Below, piece after piece: positions 36,271-45,259 of a DNA stretch of 57,898 bases. The stretch lies in NCBI RefSeq assembly GCF_000282495.1, contig NZ_AKJE01000051.1:1-57898 (forward strand). Direction: 5' to 3'. Position 1 is the first letter of the stretch; each line of letters begins with the position of its first letter. The stretch comes from Pseudomonas sp. GM79. Its GTDB lineage: Bacteria > Pseudomonadota > Gammaproteobacteria > Pseudomonadales > Pseudomonadaceae. Below the pieces are notes generated by a model. That model saw only the letters and a list, made by a program, of their open reading frames with translations. It ran no database searches and was not told the DNA's origin. The translations under genes and the position numbers were made by a program.

Positions 36271-38703
36271 ATGTTCGTTGCACGCCCTCCGTGTTCGGAT
36301 CGCTCGTTGAAACTGGCTGTCCGTAGCGCGTTGCTAAGCCTTGCCCTGACCGGTGCCGTCAGCCCGACAGCCTCGGCCGCCGCGCCGGTACAGCTGGATG
36401 CCGCAGCTACCCGCGCCTACAACATTGCACCGGGGCCATTGGGTGCAACGTTGTCGAGATTTGCCGTGGACGCCGGCATTGCCCTGTCATTTCAGCCCTC
36501 GATGACCGAAGGCCTGACCAGCCCGGGCCTGTCGGGCACATACTCGACGCAGGAAGCGCTCAGCCGATTGCTGGCCGGCAGCGGGCTGGAAATCGTCTCG
36601 CGCAATGACGGCAGCTATACCCTGGCACCGCGTCCGGCCGACAGTGCAGGCGGGTTGACCCTTGACGAAACCACGGTCAACGGCATCGACGCTCGCACCA
36701 ATAGCCTGCCGCCAGCTTATCCAGGCGGTCAGGTCGCCCGCGGTGGGCGCCTCGGCATGCTGGGCAACAAAGATGCAATGGACGCGCCCTTCAGCGTCAG
36801 CAACTACACCTCGGCACTGATGAAGGATCAGCAGGCAGTCACCGTGGCCGATGTGCTGGAGCGTGACTCCTCGGTGCGCTCCACGGGCCAGACCGGTGGC
36901 ATCGTCGATTCCTTCTTCATCCGCGGCTTCCCGGTGGGTGAAGGCAACCTCGGTGAGTTGGCGTTCGACGGCGTGTACGGCGTGGCCCCCAACTATCGGG
37001 TATTCACCGAGTACGCCGAACGCATCGAAGTGATCAAAGGCCCTGGCGCCTTGCTCTACGGCATGTCACCCAACAGCGGCGTCGGTGGCGTAATCAACGT
37101 GGTGCCCAAGCGCTCTCTCGATGAAGACCTGACCCGGTTCACCGCCAGTTACGCCATGAACTCGCAGATCGGCGGGCACATCGACGTCAGTCGGCGCTTC
37201 GGTGAGGAACGCCAGTTCGGCGTGCGCATCAACGGCAGCACCCAGCAAGGCGACACCGCCATCGACGATCAATCCCGTGACGTCGATATCGGTTCGATCT
37301 CGCTGGATTATCAGGGTGACCGCCTGCGCACCACCCTGGACCTGATCAGCCAGAAGGAACAATTCGACGCCGCGTCACGACCGTTCCTCGTTGCTTCCGG
37401 CGTGGAGATTCCGTCCGCAGCCAATGGCCGTACTAACGTCAGCCAGGACTGGGGTTGGTCTGAAACCCGTGATAAATCCGCCTTGCTCGGCGCCGAGTAC
37501 GACCTCAACGACGCCCTGACCGTGTTCGCCCACGCGGGCGGCGGCAAGTCGGATGTCGCGCGAATGTCCGACCAGACCCCGACCATCCTCAACAGCGCTG
37601 GCGATACGCGCTCGGTCCCCGGCTATTACAAATTCGAAGTCGAGCGCTACACCGTCGATGCCGGTGCCCGCGTGCGCTTCGACACGGGCCCGATCAGCCA
37701 CAGCACCACCGTGCAAGTCACCCGTTACCGCGATGAGTTGTCCAGGGGCATCAACTCCGGCCCGGCGGTTCTGTCGAACATGTATCACCCGGTCGACCGT
37801 CCGAAACCATCGATTGCCAGCCCCGATGCGCTGAAAGTCTCCGAGACCGAACTGTCCGGCGTGGCCCTGGCCGACACCCTGTCGATGATGGACGAACGTT
37901 TGCAGGTCACCCTCGGCCTGCGCAAGCAGAATATCCAGTCCGATAACTACAACACCGCCGGCGTGGTCACCACCTCGTACGATGAAAGCGAAACCACGCC
38001 GCTGTTCGGGGTGGTGGTCAAACCCTGGGATCACGTTTCGTTCTACTACAACTACATCGAAGGCTTGAGCAAAGGCGACATTGCGCCTGCCACGGCCTCG
38101 AACTCGGGCGAGATCTTCGCACCTTACATCTCCCGGCAACAGGAGGTCGGGGTCAAGGTCGACTACGGCACCTTCACCTCTACACTCGCCCTGTTCCAGA
38201 TCAAGAAGCCCAGCGGCGAACTGGCCAACGGCGTGTTCTCGGTGCAAGGCGAGCAACGCAACCGTGGCGTCGAGTTGAACGTGTTCGGTGAAATCGCCCA
38301 AGGCACGCGCCTGCTCGGTGGCGTGACCCTGCTCGACGCCGAACTGACCAAAACCGGCACCGCCGCCAATCGCGGCAATAAACCGGTGGGTGTGCCCGAG
38401 GTTCAGGCCAACCTCTGGGCCGAATGGGATACCCCGTGGGTCGAAGGTTTGACGCTGACCAGCGGCGCGATCTACACCGGCAGCCAATACGTGAACCAGG
38501 CCAACACCCAGGAACTCGACCCATGGACTCGCTTCGATGTTGGGGCGCGTTACGCCACCCGCATCGCGGAACGCCCCACCACGTTCCGGGCGACGGTGCA
38601 GAACGTGTTCGATCGTGAGTACTGGTCCGGTGTCGCGTCTTACGGCGCTTTCTCCCAAGGTTCGCCGCGCACCCTGCAATTGTCGGCCTCCGTCGATTTC
38701 TGA
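36271..38703 (+). CDS. TonB-dependent ferric-siderophore receptor with signalling domain
   Basis: An 810-residue outer-membrane transducer. The signal peptide ends near ASAAAP (about 36). The STN signalling domain (about 50-110) reads YNIAPGPLGATLSRFAVDAG ... LSRLLAGSGLEI. A TonB-box-like DETTVNG is at about 130. The plug follows with VADVLERDSSVRSTGQTGG, FFIRGFPVG and EVIKGPGALLYGMSPNSGVG. The barrel runs to a terminal Phe (LQLSASVDF). The fold is of the FpvA/FoxA siderophore class; ligand unknown. It lies 99 bases after the fecR-like gene. The gap has A and T runs but I could not fix a promoter there. Confidence 0.93.
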   Translation: MFVARPPCSDRSLKLAVRSALLSLALTGAVSPTASAAAPVQLDAAATRAYNIAPGPLGATLSRFAVDAGIALSFQPSMTEGLTSPGLSGTYSTQEALSRLLAGSGLEIVSRNDGSYTLAPRPADSAGGLTLDETTVNGIDARTNSLPPAYPGGQVARGGRLGMLGNKDAMDAPFSVSNYTSALMKDQQAVTVADVLERDSSVRSTGQTGGIVDSFFIRGFPVGEGNLGELAFDGVYGVAPNYRVFTEYAERIEVIKGPGALLYGMSPNSGVGGVINVVPKRSLDEDLTRFTASYAMNSQIGGHIDVSRRFGEERQFGVRINGSTQQGDTAIDDQSRDVDIGSISLDYQGDRLRTTLDLISQKEQFDAASRPFLVASGVEIPSAANGRTNVSQDWGWSETRDKSALLGAEYDLNDALTVFAHAGGGKSDVARMSDQTPTILNSAGDTRSVPGYYKFEVERYTVDAGARVRFDTGPISHSTTVQVTRYRDELSRGINSGPAVLSNMYHPVDRPKPSIASPDALKVSETELSGVALADTLSMMDERLQVTLGLRKQNIQSDNYNTAGVVTTSYDESETTPLFGVVVKPWDHVSFYYNYIEGLSKGDIAPATASNSGEIFAPYISRQQEVGVKVDYGTFTSTLALFQIKKPSGELANGVFSVQGEQRNRGVELNVFGEIAQGTRLLGGVTLLDAELTKTGTAANRGNKPVGVPEVQANLWAEWDTPWVEGLTLTSGAIYTGSQYVNQANTQELDPWTRFDVGARYATRIAERPTTFRATVQNVFDREYWSGVASYGAFSQGSPRTLQLSASVDF

Positions 38704-38710
38704 AAACGTT

Positions 38711-38746
38711 CAGCCCGAGCAGTGGCCTGAGCCGCTGCTCGGGCTG
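38711..38746 (+). promoter_or_regulatory. Intercistronic stem-loop between receptor and binding protein
   Basis: CAGCCCGAGCAG and CTGCTCGGGCTG form a perfect 12-base inverted repeat around a 12-base loop, 7 bases after the receptor stop. There is no T-tract. It may stabilise the receptor mRNA or reduce expression of the downstream ABC genes. Confidence 0.65.
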
Positions 38747-38766
38747 GCCCTGTAAAGGCTTCAACC

Positions 38767-39951
38767 ATGGCATCTGTTTATCGACACAGCCACGCCTTCG
38801 TTGCCCTGCTATTGGCAGGAGTGTTGGGCGTGGCGTTGTTTTTTTCACTGTCGCCGCGCAATGCGGTCGCCGCCGCTCAGGACCCTGCAGCAGTCACGGT
38901 GACTGACTTGCTGGGCCGCGAGGTCAAGGTGCACCTGCCGGTCAGACGGGTGATTCTCGGCGAAGGTCGACAGCTGTACCTGGTCGCCGCACTGGATACG
39001 CAGAACCCGATCGAGCGCATCGTCGGTTGGCGCAAGGACTTGATCCAGTCCGATCCGGACACCTACGGCGCCTACCTGCGCAAATTCCCCGACATCGCAA
39101 AGATCCCCACCTTCGGCGGCTTTGAAGACGGCACGTTCGACATCGAGCAAGCGATCTCGCAGCAGCCCGACGTGATCATCCTCAACATCGAAGCCCAACA
39201 TGCCACTGAAGACGCTCGCTACATCGAGAAACTCGACGCCTTGGGCATCCCGGTGGTTTATGTCGATTTTCGCAACAACCCGATGGACAACACCGAACCG
39301 ACCATGCGCCTGTTCGGCAAGCTGTTCGGCAAGGAAGCGCGTGCCGAGGCGTTCATCGATTTTCGCAACCAGCAGATCCGCCGCGTCACCGACGTCATCA
39401 AGGCCAGTCAAGCGCCGCGCCCGAACGTGTTCATCGAGCGTATCGGCGGTTACACCGACGACTGTTGTCTGAGTTTCGGCAATGAGAACTTCGGTCGTTT
39501 CGTCGAGATGGCCGGCGGCAACAACATCGCCAAAGGCATCATTGCGGGCACCTTCGGCCAGTTGAACCCTGAACAGGTGATCGTCGCCAACCCGGATCAC
39601 GTGGTCGTGACCAGTGCCAACTGGGAAGCCTTCGCGCCCAGTGGGCGTTGGGTCGGCGTCGGCCCGGGCGCCGACCTCACAGAGGCCCGACGCAAACTGG
39701 CCTGGTACACCCAGCGCCCGGCATATGCCGGGATCAAGGCTCAGGACACTCAGGCGTTTCATGCGATCTGGCACCAGTTCTACAACAGCCCTTACCAATT
39801 CGTGGCCATCCAGCAACTCGCCAAATGGTTTCACCCGACACTGTTTGCCGACCTCGATCCCGACGCCTCATTTCGCGAACTGCATGAACGATTCCTGCCG
39901 GTACCGTACGAGTCGGGTTACTTCGTCAGCCTGAAGGAGAGCCGTCAATGA
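38767..39951 (+). CDS. Iron-siderophore ABC substrate-binding protein
   Basis: A 394-residue periplasmic protein of the TroA/FepB-like class III. The N-terminal hydrophobic segment (10-28) and cleavage near AVAAAQD suggest export. The fold is seen as VTVTDLLGREVKVHLPVRRV, RIVGWRKDL, IEQAISQQPDVIILN and NPEQVIVANPDHVVVTSANW. A vicinal pair of cysteines (GGYTDDCCLSFGNENFGRF) is unusual and may matter for binding. It receives the ligand after the TonB receptor. Its stop overlaps the permease start by four bases. Confidence 0.9.
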   Translation: MASVYRHSHAFVALLLAGVLGVALFFSLSPRNAVAAAQDPAAVTVTDLLGREVKVHLPVRRVILGEGRQLYLVAALDTQNPIERIVGWRKDLIQSDPDTYGAYLRKFPDIAKIPTFGGFEDGTFDIEQAISQQPDVIILNIEAQHATEDARYIEKLDALGIPVVYVDFRNNPMDNTEPTMRLFGKLFGKEARAEAFIDFRNQQIRRVTDVIKASQAPRPNVFIERIGGYTDDCCLSFGNENFGRFVEMAGGNNIAKGIIAGTFGQLNPEQVIVANPDHVVVTSANWEAFAPSGRWVGVGPGADLTEARRKLAWYTQRPAYAGIKAQDTQAFHAIWHQFYNSPYQFVAIQQLAKWFHPTLFADLDPDASFRELHERFLPVPYESGYFVSLKESRQ

Positions 39952-41009
39952 GTTCTCTGGGTGAAGTACAGATCGTGCAGCGCGATACCTACCGCCAATT
40001 GGTGCTGCGCAAACGGCTGATCCTCGCGGCGTTGGTGGTGTTGCTGGTGTGCAGCGTGTTGCTGGATCTGGCCCTGGGCCCCGCCAGTTACAGCTTGAGC
40101 GAAGTGCTCAATGCGCTGTTCTCACCGGACACCGCCTCGGCGCAAGTGCGGGTGGTGATGTGGGAAATCCGTCTGCCGGTGGCGCTGATGGCGGTGGCGG
40201 TCGGCGCGGCGTTGTCGCTGGCCGGCGCGCAGATGCAGACCATCCTCAACAACCCCCTCGCCAGTCCTTTCACCTTGGGCATTTCCGCCGCCGCCAGTTT
40301 CGGCGCAGCCATGGGCCTGGCCTTCGGCGTGGCGCTGTTCCCGTTGGCGGCGCAGTACATGGTGCCGGTGAATGCCTTCATCATGGCGATGCTTTCCGCC
40401 CTGCTGATCCACTTCCTGAGCATGCGCCGCGGGGTGACGGCGGAAACCATCGTGCTGCTCGGCATTGCGCTGGTGTTCACCTTCAATGCGCTGCTGGCGC
40501 TGGTGCAATTCTTCGCCACCGAACAAGCGGTCGCGGCGGTGGTGTTCTGGACCATGGGCAGCCTGACCAAAGCCACCTGGCCAAAACTCGGGGTGATCTG
40601 CCTGGTAATCCTGATCACCCTGCCGATTTTCGCCAAACGCGCCTGGGCTTTGACTGCCCTGCGCCTGGGTGATGACAAGGCCGCGAGTTTCGGGATCAAC
40701 GTGCGCAGCCTGCGCTTTCAGACGCTGATCATGGTCAGTCTGCTCGCCTCGTTTCCGGTGGCATTTGTCGGCACCATCGGCTTTATCGGCCTGGTCGGGC
40801 CGCATATCGCGCGGATGCTGATTGGCGAAGATCAGCGGTTCTTTTTACCCGCCTCGCTGTTGACCGGCTCGCTGATCCTGTCTGCCAGTTCGGTCGTCAG
40901 TAAAACCCTGATCCCGGGCGCGATATTTCCCATTGGCGTGGTCACCTCGCTGATTGGCGTGCCGTTCTTCATATCTCTGATTCTCAGTGGGAAGAAAAAC
41001 TCATGGTGA
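39948..41009 (+). CDS. FecCD-family iron-siderophore permease
   Basis: A 353-residue inner-membrane permease with about ten helices. Family blocks are RLPVALMAVAVGAALSLAGA, QTILNNPLASPFTLGISAAA, LGDDKAASFGINVRSLRF and the final GFIGLVGPHIARMLIGEDQR coupling region that contacts the ATPase. It would act as a homodimer, since only one permease gene is present. It overlaps both neighbours (4 and 7 bases). Confidence 0.94.
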   Translation: MSSLGEVQIVQRDTYRQLVLRKRLILAALVVLLVCSVLLDLALGPASYSLSEVLNALFSPDTASAQVRVVMWEIRLPVALMAVAVGAALSLAGAQMQTILNNPLASPFTLGISAAASFGAAMGLAFGVALFPLAAQYMVPVNAFIMAMLSALLIHFLSMRRGVTAETIVLLGIALVFTFNALLALVQFFATEQAVAAVVFWTMGSLTKATWPKLGVICLVILITLPIFAKRAWALTALRLGDDKAASFGINVRSLRFQTLIMVSLLASFPVAFVGTIGFIGLVGPHIARMLIGEDQRFFLPASLLTGSLILSASSVVSKTLIPGAIFPIGVVTSLIGVPFFISLILSGKKNSW

Positions 41010-41758
41010 AGATCCAGCTTGAGAACCTCGGCGCCCGCTACGGCCAGCGCGAGATCATTTGCGGCGTGACCACCGCGACCTTCTCCGGTGGCCAGGTGGT
41101 CGCCGTGGTCGGGCCGAACGCGGCGGGCAAGTCGACCCTGTTCAAGCGCATCGCCGGGCTGATCGATGGGCCAGGCCAAGTCATTCTGCAAGACTCAAAA
41201 AAGGGCTCACAAGGCATCAGCTACATGCCGCAAGGCCTGAATGCCAGCGCCCGCCTGACGGTTTACGAGTCGGTGTTGCTGGCGCGCAAACAACTGACGC
41301 CTGGCTGGGTCGTGCACGACGACGAGTTGAGATTGGTGGACGATATCCTTGGCGCGCTGGGGATCACCGAGCTGTCTTTCCGTAACCTCGGCGAACTCAG
41401 TGGCGGCCAGCAACAACTGGTGTCGATTGCACAAACCCTGGTGCGCGAGCCGGAAATCCTGCTGATGGACGAACCGACCAGCGCCCTCGACATGCATCGG
41501 CAGGTGCAAGTGCTGAACTTCATGCGTGCATTGGCACGTAAACGCGAGGTGATCGTGTTCATCGCGATCCACGACCTGAATCAGGCCCTGCGCTTTGCCG
41601 ATCAGGTGCTGGTCATCGCCAACGGCACCAGCCAGGGCAGCGGGCCCAGCGATGAAGTGATCACTGAGCAGATGCTGCGCGAGGTCTACAAAGTCGAAGC
41701 GCGGATCGAGAAATGCAGCCGTGCCCAAAGCCACATTCTGATCGACGATATCGTCTGA
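41003..41758 (+). CDS. Iron-siderophore ABC ATPase (FecE/FepC-like)
   Basis: A 251-residue ATP-binding subunit. Walker A is GPNAAGKST, the signature LGELSGGQQQLVSIAQTLV, and Walker B LLMDEPTSALD; the H-loop is IAIHDLNQAL. It powers the adjacent permease. It ends the siderophore operon, 9 bases before the convergent recombinase gene; no terminator is visible between them. Confidence 0.94.
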   Translation: MVKIQLENLGARYGQREIICGVTTATFSGGQVVAVVGPNAAGKSTLFKRIAGLIDGPGQVILQDSKKGSQGISYMPQGLNASARLTVYESVLLARKQLTPGWVVHDDELRLVDDILGALGITELSFRNLGELSGGQQQLVSIAQTLVREPEILLMDEPTSALDMHRQVQVLNFMRALARKREVIVFIAIHDLNQALRFADQVLVIANGTSQGSGPSDEVITEQMLREVYKVEARIEKCSRAQSHILIDDIV

Positions 41759-41767
41759 AACCCGCCG

Positions 41768-42760
41768 TCAAAGGTCGAAGCGGTCCACTGCCCGACGGCG
41801 TTCATTGTCGTCGCGCACATCATAATTGGCCGTGGTCTGGATGTTGCTGTGGTGGGCCAGTTTCTGCGCGATCGACAGGTCGTGCTCTTCAATCACTCGG
41901 GTGATGAATGACCGCCTGAAATCGTGCGGCATGATTTTCACCCCGACTTGCGCACCGCGTTGCCGGGCAATGTAGTAGATCGCATGCTTGGTGATGCGCT
42001 CGCGGGTAATGTGGCTGCCACGGCGGATGCGGTTGAACAGGAACGGATCATCCGTCTCGCCCTCCTTTAACTGCGAACGCCGCAACTCCAGCCACGCATC
42101 CAGTTTGGCGAAGGCCCAGGCTGGCGCGTACTTGATCAACTGTTTGTTGCCCTTGGCGGTGACGCACAGGCTGCGCTCGGTGAAATCCACCTGGGCGAGA
42201 TCCAGATTCACCGATTCCGATTTGCGCATCCCGGAACCGTACAGAATCCCGATGATTGCCGCATCCCGTAGCCCTTGTGGCCGAGGATCGGCGGCGCAGA
42301 CCTCCATCAAGTCGCGAATCAAGGTGCGCTTGAGGTTGCGCCCCTGGGACAGTCGCGTGCCGGCAATGCCTTTGACCGAACGCATTTTCAGCAGATGCTC
42401 CTGACTGATCAGGCTCATGCGCCACGCTTCGTTCATCACCCCGCGCACCGCATTAACGTAGAGCGACGAGGTATTGGGCGCGTAGCCGTCTTCGCGCAAG
42501 GTCGCCACCAGTGCAACGACATCCTCGGGCTGCAGTTGATGCCAGGGAATCTCTTCGATGTTCATGTCTTCGAAGTCCAGACGGTCGGCGGCGTCCTGCA
42601 ATACATAACGCATGGTCAACTGGCTGGACGGTGCCAGACGCGCCAGGTACAGGGTTAACGGGTTGGCTTTTGAAGCGATGGATTCAGTAGCAGGTAAGTC
42701 AATCAATGAAACGGCCTTGGAAATGAATAAGTTCAACAAAACAACTAAGCAATGCAACAC
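41768..42760 (-). CDS. Orphan tyrosine recombinase/integrase
   Basis: A 330-residue site-specific recombinase with a complete active site: Arg179 (YGSGMRKSE), Lys203 (TAKGNK), His279 and Arg282 (MPHDFRRSF), His304 (LAHHSNIQTT) and Tyr313 (ANYDVRDD). Residues 25-125 are a core-binding SAM-like domain. GTG 42760 follows an AGGA; TTG 42706 (giving LIDLPATES...) is an equally fair start, because the first 18 residues are hydrophobic and unusual. No tRNA, attachment repeat or other mobile gene is next to it, so it looks like a stand-alone chromosomal recombinase and not the end of an island. Confidence 0.87.
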   Translation of the reverse strand: MLHCLVVLLNLFISKAVSLIDLPATESIASKANPLTLYLARLAPSSQLTMRYVLQDAADRLDFEDMNIEEIPWHQLQPEDVVALVATLREDGYAPNTSSLYVNAVRGVMNEAWRMSLISQEHLLKMRSVKGIAGTRLSQGRNLKRTLIRDLMEVCAADPRPQGLRDAAIIGILYGSGMRKSESVNLDLAQVDFTERSLCVTAKGNKQLIKYAPAWAFAKLDAWLELRRSQLKEGETDDPFLFNRIRRGSHITRERITKHAIYYIARQRGAQVGVKIMPHDFRRSFITRVIEEHDLSIAQKLAHHSNIQTTANYDVRDDNERRRAVDRFDL

Positions 42761-42863
42761 AAGTCCTATAACGCGGACACATCTGTAAGTCTTTTCCTAT
42801 AAAAATCGCAATAAACGGCAGAAGTCTGAACAGTGGCTGTATGAGCTTCAGATAAACGATTCG

Positions 42864-42879
42864 CCTACCGGTTTTTCAT
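42864..42879 (+). promoter_or_regulatory. ColR-like motif upstream of arn
   Basis: CCTACCGGTTTTTCAT resembles the ColR consensus as I remember it (ending TTTTTCAC) at 14 of 16 positions. It is about 215 bases before arnB and between the divergent recombinase and arn genes. Low confidence. Confidence 0.25.
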
Positions 42880-43020
42880 GTTCCTTTCACAAAACCGCGC
42901 TTAACCTCCATGGATCCGAAATAACACCTTGTAAGCGTCCAACGTGCCGGCCACGACACGAAAAGTCAACCAATGTGATTTGTCACAAGCTTCTGGCAAC
43001 TGCTTGATGCAGCTTTCGTT

Positions 43021-43036
43021 TTAGCGTCTACGCTAA
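43021..43036. promoter_or_regulatory. Perfect inverted repeat in the arn leader
   Basis: TTAGCG-TCTA-CGCTAA, arms of six bases, 59 bases before the arnB ATG. It overlaps the region where a -10 would lie if TTGATG (43004-43009) is the -35. Candidate operator. The rest of the 334-base gap (42761-43094) shows no gene. Confidence 0.4.
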
Positions 43037-43094
43037 TGTTGGATCCAATGTTTTCGACCTGTAAGGCTATTCATTTTTCAGCTGCGAGGTGCCC

Positions 43095-44243
43095 ATGAAT
43101 CAGGCGTTTCTCCCCTTCTCGCGCCCCAGTATCGGCGATGAAGAAATTGCTGCCGTAGAGCAAGTACTGCGCTCCGGCTGGATCACTACCGGGCCGAAAA
43201 ACCAGCAACTGGAAGAACACTTCGCCAACTATGTCGGCTGTCGCCATGCCGTCGCATTGTCCTCGGCCACCGGCGGCATGCACATCACGTTACTGGCCTT
43301 GGGAATTGGTCCCGGTGACGAAGTCATCACACCGTCCCAGACCTGGGTATCGACCGCCAACATGATCTGTCTGCTCGGCGCGACGCCGGTTTTCGTCGAC
43401 GTTGACCGCGACACGTTGATGAGCGACCTGGCGAGCATCGAAGCGGCAATCACGCCGCGCACCAAGGCGATCATTCCGGTGCATTACGCCGGTGCGGCGT
43501 TCGACCTCGATCCGCTCTACGCGCTGGCCGACCAGCACGGGATCGCCGTCATCGAAGACGCGGCCCACGCGGCGGGGACGTTGTACAAAGGTCGTCATGT
43601 CGGCGCCCAAGGCACGGCGATCTTCTCGTTCCATGCGATCAAGAACATGACATGCGCCGAGGGCGCGATGTTCGTCAGTGACGATGAAGCCCTGGCGACT
43701 CGAGTGCGCATGCTCAAGTTCCATGGCCTGGGCGTCGACGCCTACGACCGCCTCACCCACGGCCGTAAACCCCAGGCCCAGGTGATCGAACCCGGCTTCA
43801 AGTACAACCTGGCCGACATCAACGCGGCCATAGCCCTGGTGCAACTGGAGCGTCTGGACGCAATCAACGCCAAGCGCACGGAGTTGGCCCAGACCTATTT
43901 GCAACGCCTGGAAGGCTTGCCAGTGCAACCACTGGCCATTCCGGCGCATGCGCAGCAGCACGCCTGGCACCTGTTCATTCTGCGTATCGACACCGAACGT
44001 TGCGGGCTGGACCGTGAGGCGTTCATGAAAGCTCTGCAAGAACAGAACATCGGTACCGGCATTCACTTCATCGCCACGCACCTGCACACGTACTACCGCC
44101 AGCGTTTCCCCAACATCTACCTGCCCAACACCGAATGGAATTCGGCGCGGCTGTGTTCGATTCCGTTGTTCCCCGACATGACCACCGATGATGTCGATCG
44201 TGTCGTCGGCGCCATTGAAACCATTCTGGATACAAGCCTGTGA
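43095..44243 (+). CDS. arnB: UDP-4-amino-4-deoxy-L-arabinose aminotransferase
   Basis: A 382-residue PLP aminotransferase (DegT/DnrJ/EryC1 family) that converts UDP-L-Ara4O to UDP-L-Ara4N using glutamate, in the cytosol. The N-terminus FLPFSRPSIGDEEIAAVEQV is the ArnB signature. The PLP lysine is in FSFHAIKNMTCAEG, and EDAAHAAGTLYKG supplies the cofactor Asp. ATG 43095 is preferred over the ATG two codons earlier because GAGGTG sits at the right distance. First gene of arnBCADTEF-ugd. Confidence 0.96.
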   Translation: MNQAFLPFSRPSIGDEEIAAVEQVLRSGWITTGPKNQQLEEHFANYVGCRHAVALSSATGGMHITLLALGIGPGDEVITPSQTWVSTANMICLLGATPVFVDVDRDTLMSDLASIEAAITPRTKAIIPVHYAGAAFDLDPLYALADQHGIAVIEDAAHAAGTLYKGRHVGAQGTAIFSFHAIKNMTCAEGAMFVSDDEALATRVRMLKFHGLGVDAYDRLTHGRKPQAQVIEPGFKYNLADINAAIALVQLERLDAINAKRTELAQTYLQRLEGLPVQPLAIPAHAQQHAWHLFILRIDTERCGLDREAFMKALQEQNIGTGIHFIATHLHTYYRQRFPNIYLPNTEWNSARLCSIPLFPDMTTDDVDRVVGAIETILDTSL

Positions 44244-45259
44244 GACCTTACCCAATCCGTTGCGTGTCGATCGTCATTCCGGTCTACAACGAGCAAGACA
44301 GCCTGCCCGAGTTGCTCCGGCGCACCGAAGCGGCGTGCCAGCAATTGCACCAGGATTACGAAATTGTATTGGTCGATGACGGCAGTCGCGACAATTCGGC
44401 GCAAATCCTCGAGGACGCAGCCAATCGCGAATGCAGCCCGGTGGTGGCGGTCATTCTCAACCGTAACTACGGTCAGCACGCAGCGATCATGGCCGGTTTC
44501 GAACAGTGCAAGGGTGATGTGGTCATCACCCTTGACGCCGACCTGCAAAACCCGCCAGAAGAGATCCCGCGGCTGGTGGCTCAGGCAGAACTGGGCTACG
44601 ACGTGGTCGCCACGGTGCGCAGTAACCGTCAGGACTCGGCCTTGCGCCGCTGGCCGTCGAAGCTGATCAACCTCGCCGTGCAACGCTCCACCGGCGTTGC
44701 CATGAGTGACTACGGCTGCATGCTGCGCGCTTATCGCCGGACCATCGTCGACGCCATGCTCGCCTGCCGCGAACGCAGCACCTTCATCCCGATCCTGGCC
44801 AACAGCTTCGCCCGCCACACCACGGAAATTCTGGTGACCCACGCCGAGCGCGAACACGGCGAATCCAAATACAGCCCGATGCGCCTGATCAGCCTGATGT
44901 TCGACCTGATCACCTGCATGACCACCACACCGCTGCGATTACTGAGCATCGTCGGCTTCGGCATGGCCGGCCTCGGCCTGCTGTTCGCCGTCATGCTGAT
45001 CGTCCTGCGCCTGGTCTTCGGCGCCGAGTGGGCCGGCGATGGTCTGTTTGTGCTGTTCGCCGTGCTGTTCGTTTTTACCGGCGGGCAATTCATCGGTATG
45101 GGCCTGTTGGGTGAGTACCTGGGCCGCATGTATAGCGACGTCCGGGCGCGTCCACGGTTCTTCATCGAAAAGGTTTTGCGTAGCACCCCCTCTGCCCCTG
45201 CTCCCGTTGTCACTGTCGACGGCCTCACTTCCACTTCTTCAGATCAGGTTCTCTCATGA
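44240..45259 (+). CDS. arnC: Undecaprenyl-phosphate Ara4FN transferase
   Basis: A 339-residue GT2 glycosyltransferase that moves 4-formamido-arabinose from UDP to undecaprenyl phosphate on the cytoplasmic face. The catalytic domain (8-230) has VSIVIPVYNEQDSLPELLRR, VLVDDGSRDNS and TLDADLQNPPEEIP; two C-terminal helices (about 235-260 and 268-292) anchor it. Start is GTG, overlapping the arnB stop (GTGA). Confidence 0.95.
   Translation: MRPYPIRCVSIVIPVYNEQDSLPELLRRTEAACQQLHQDYEIVLVDDGSRDNSAQILEDAANRECSPVVAVILNRNYGQHAAIMAGFEQCKGDVVITLDADLQNPPEEIPRLVAQAELGYDVVATVRSNRQDSALRRWPSKLINLAVQRSTGVAMSDYGCMLRAYRRTIVDAMLACRERSTFIPILANSFARHTTEILVTHAEREHGESKYSPMRLISLMFDLITCMTTTPLRLLSIVGFGMAGLGLLFAVMLIVLRLVFGAEWAGDGLFVLFAVLFVFTGGQFIGMGLLGEYLGRMYSDVRARPRFFIEKVLRSTPSAPAPVVTVDGLTSTSSDQVLS

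Noticed and set aside
41768..43094. Recombinase gene as the edge of a genomic island carrying arn
   Set aside because: No tRNA, direct repeats, cargo-like genes or composition shift; arn is a normal Pseudomonas operon.
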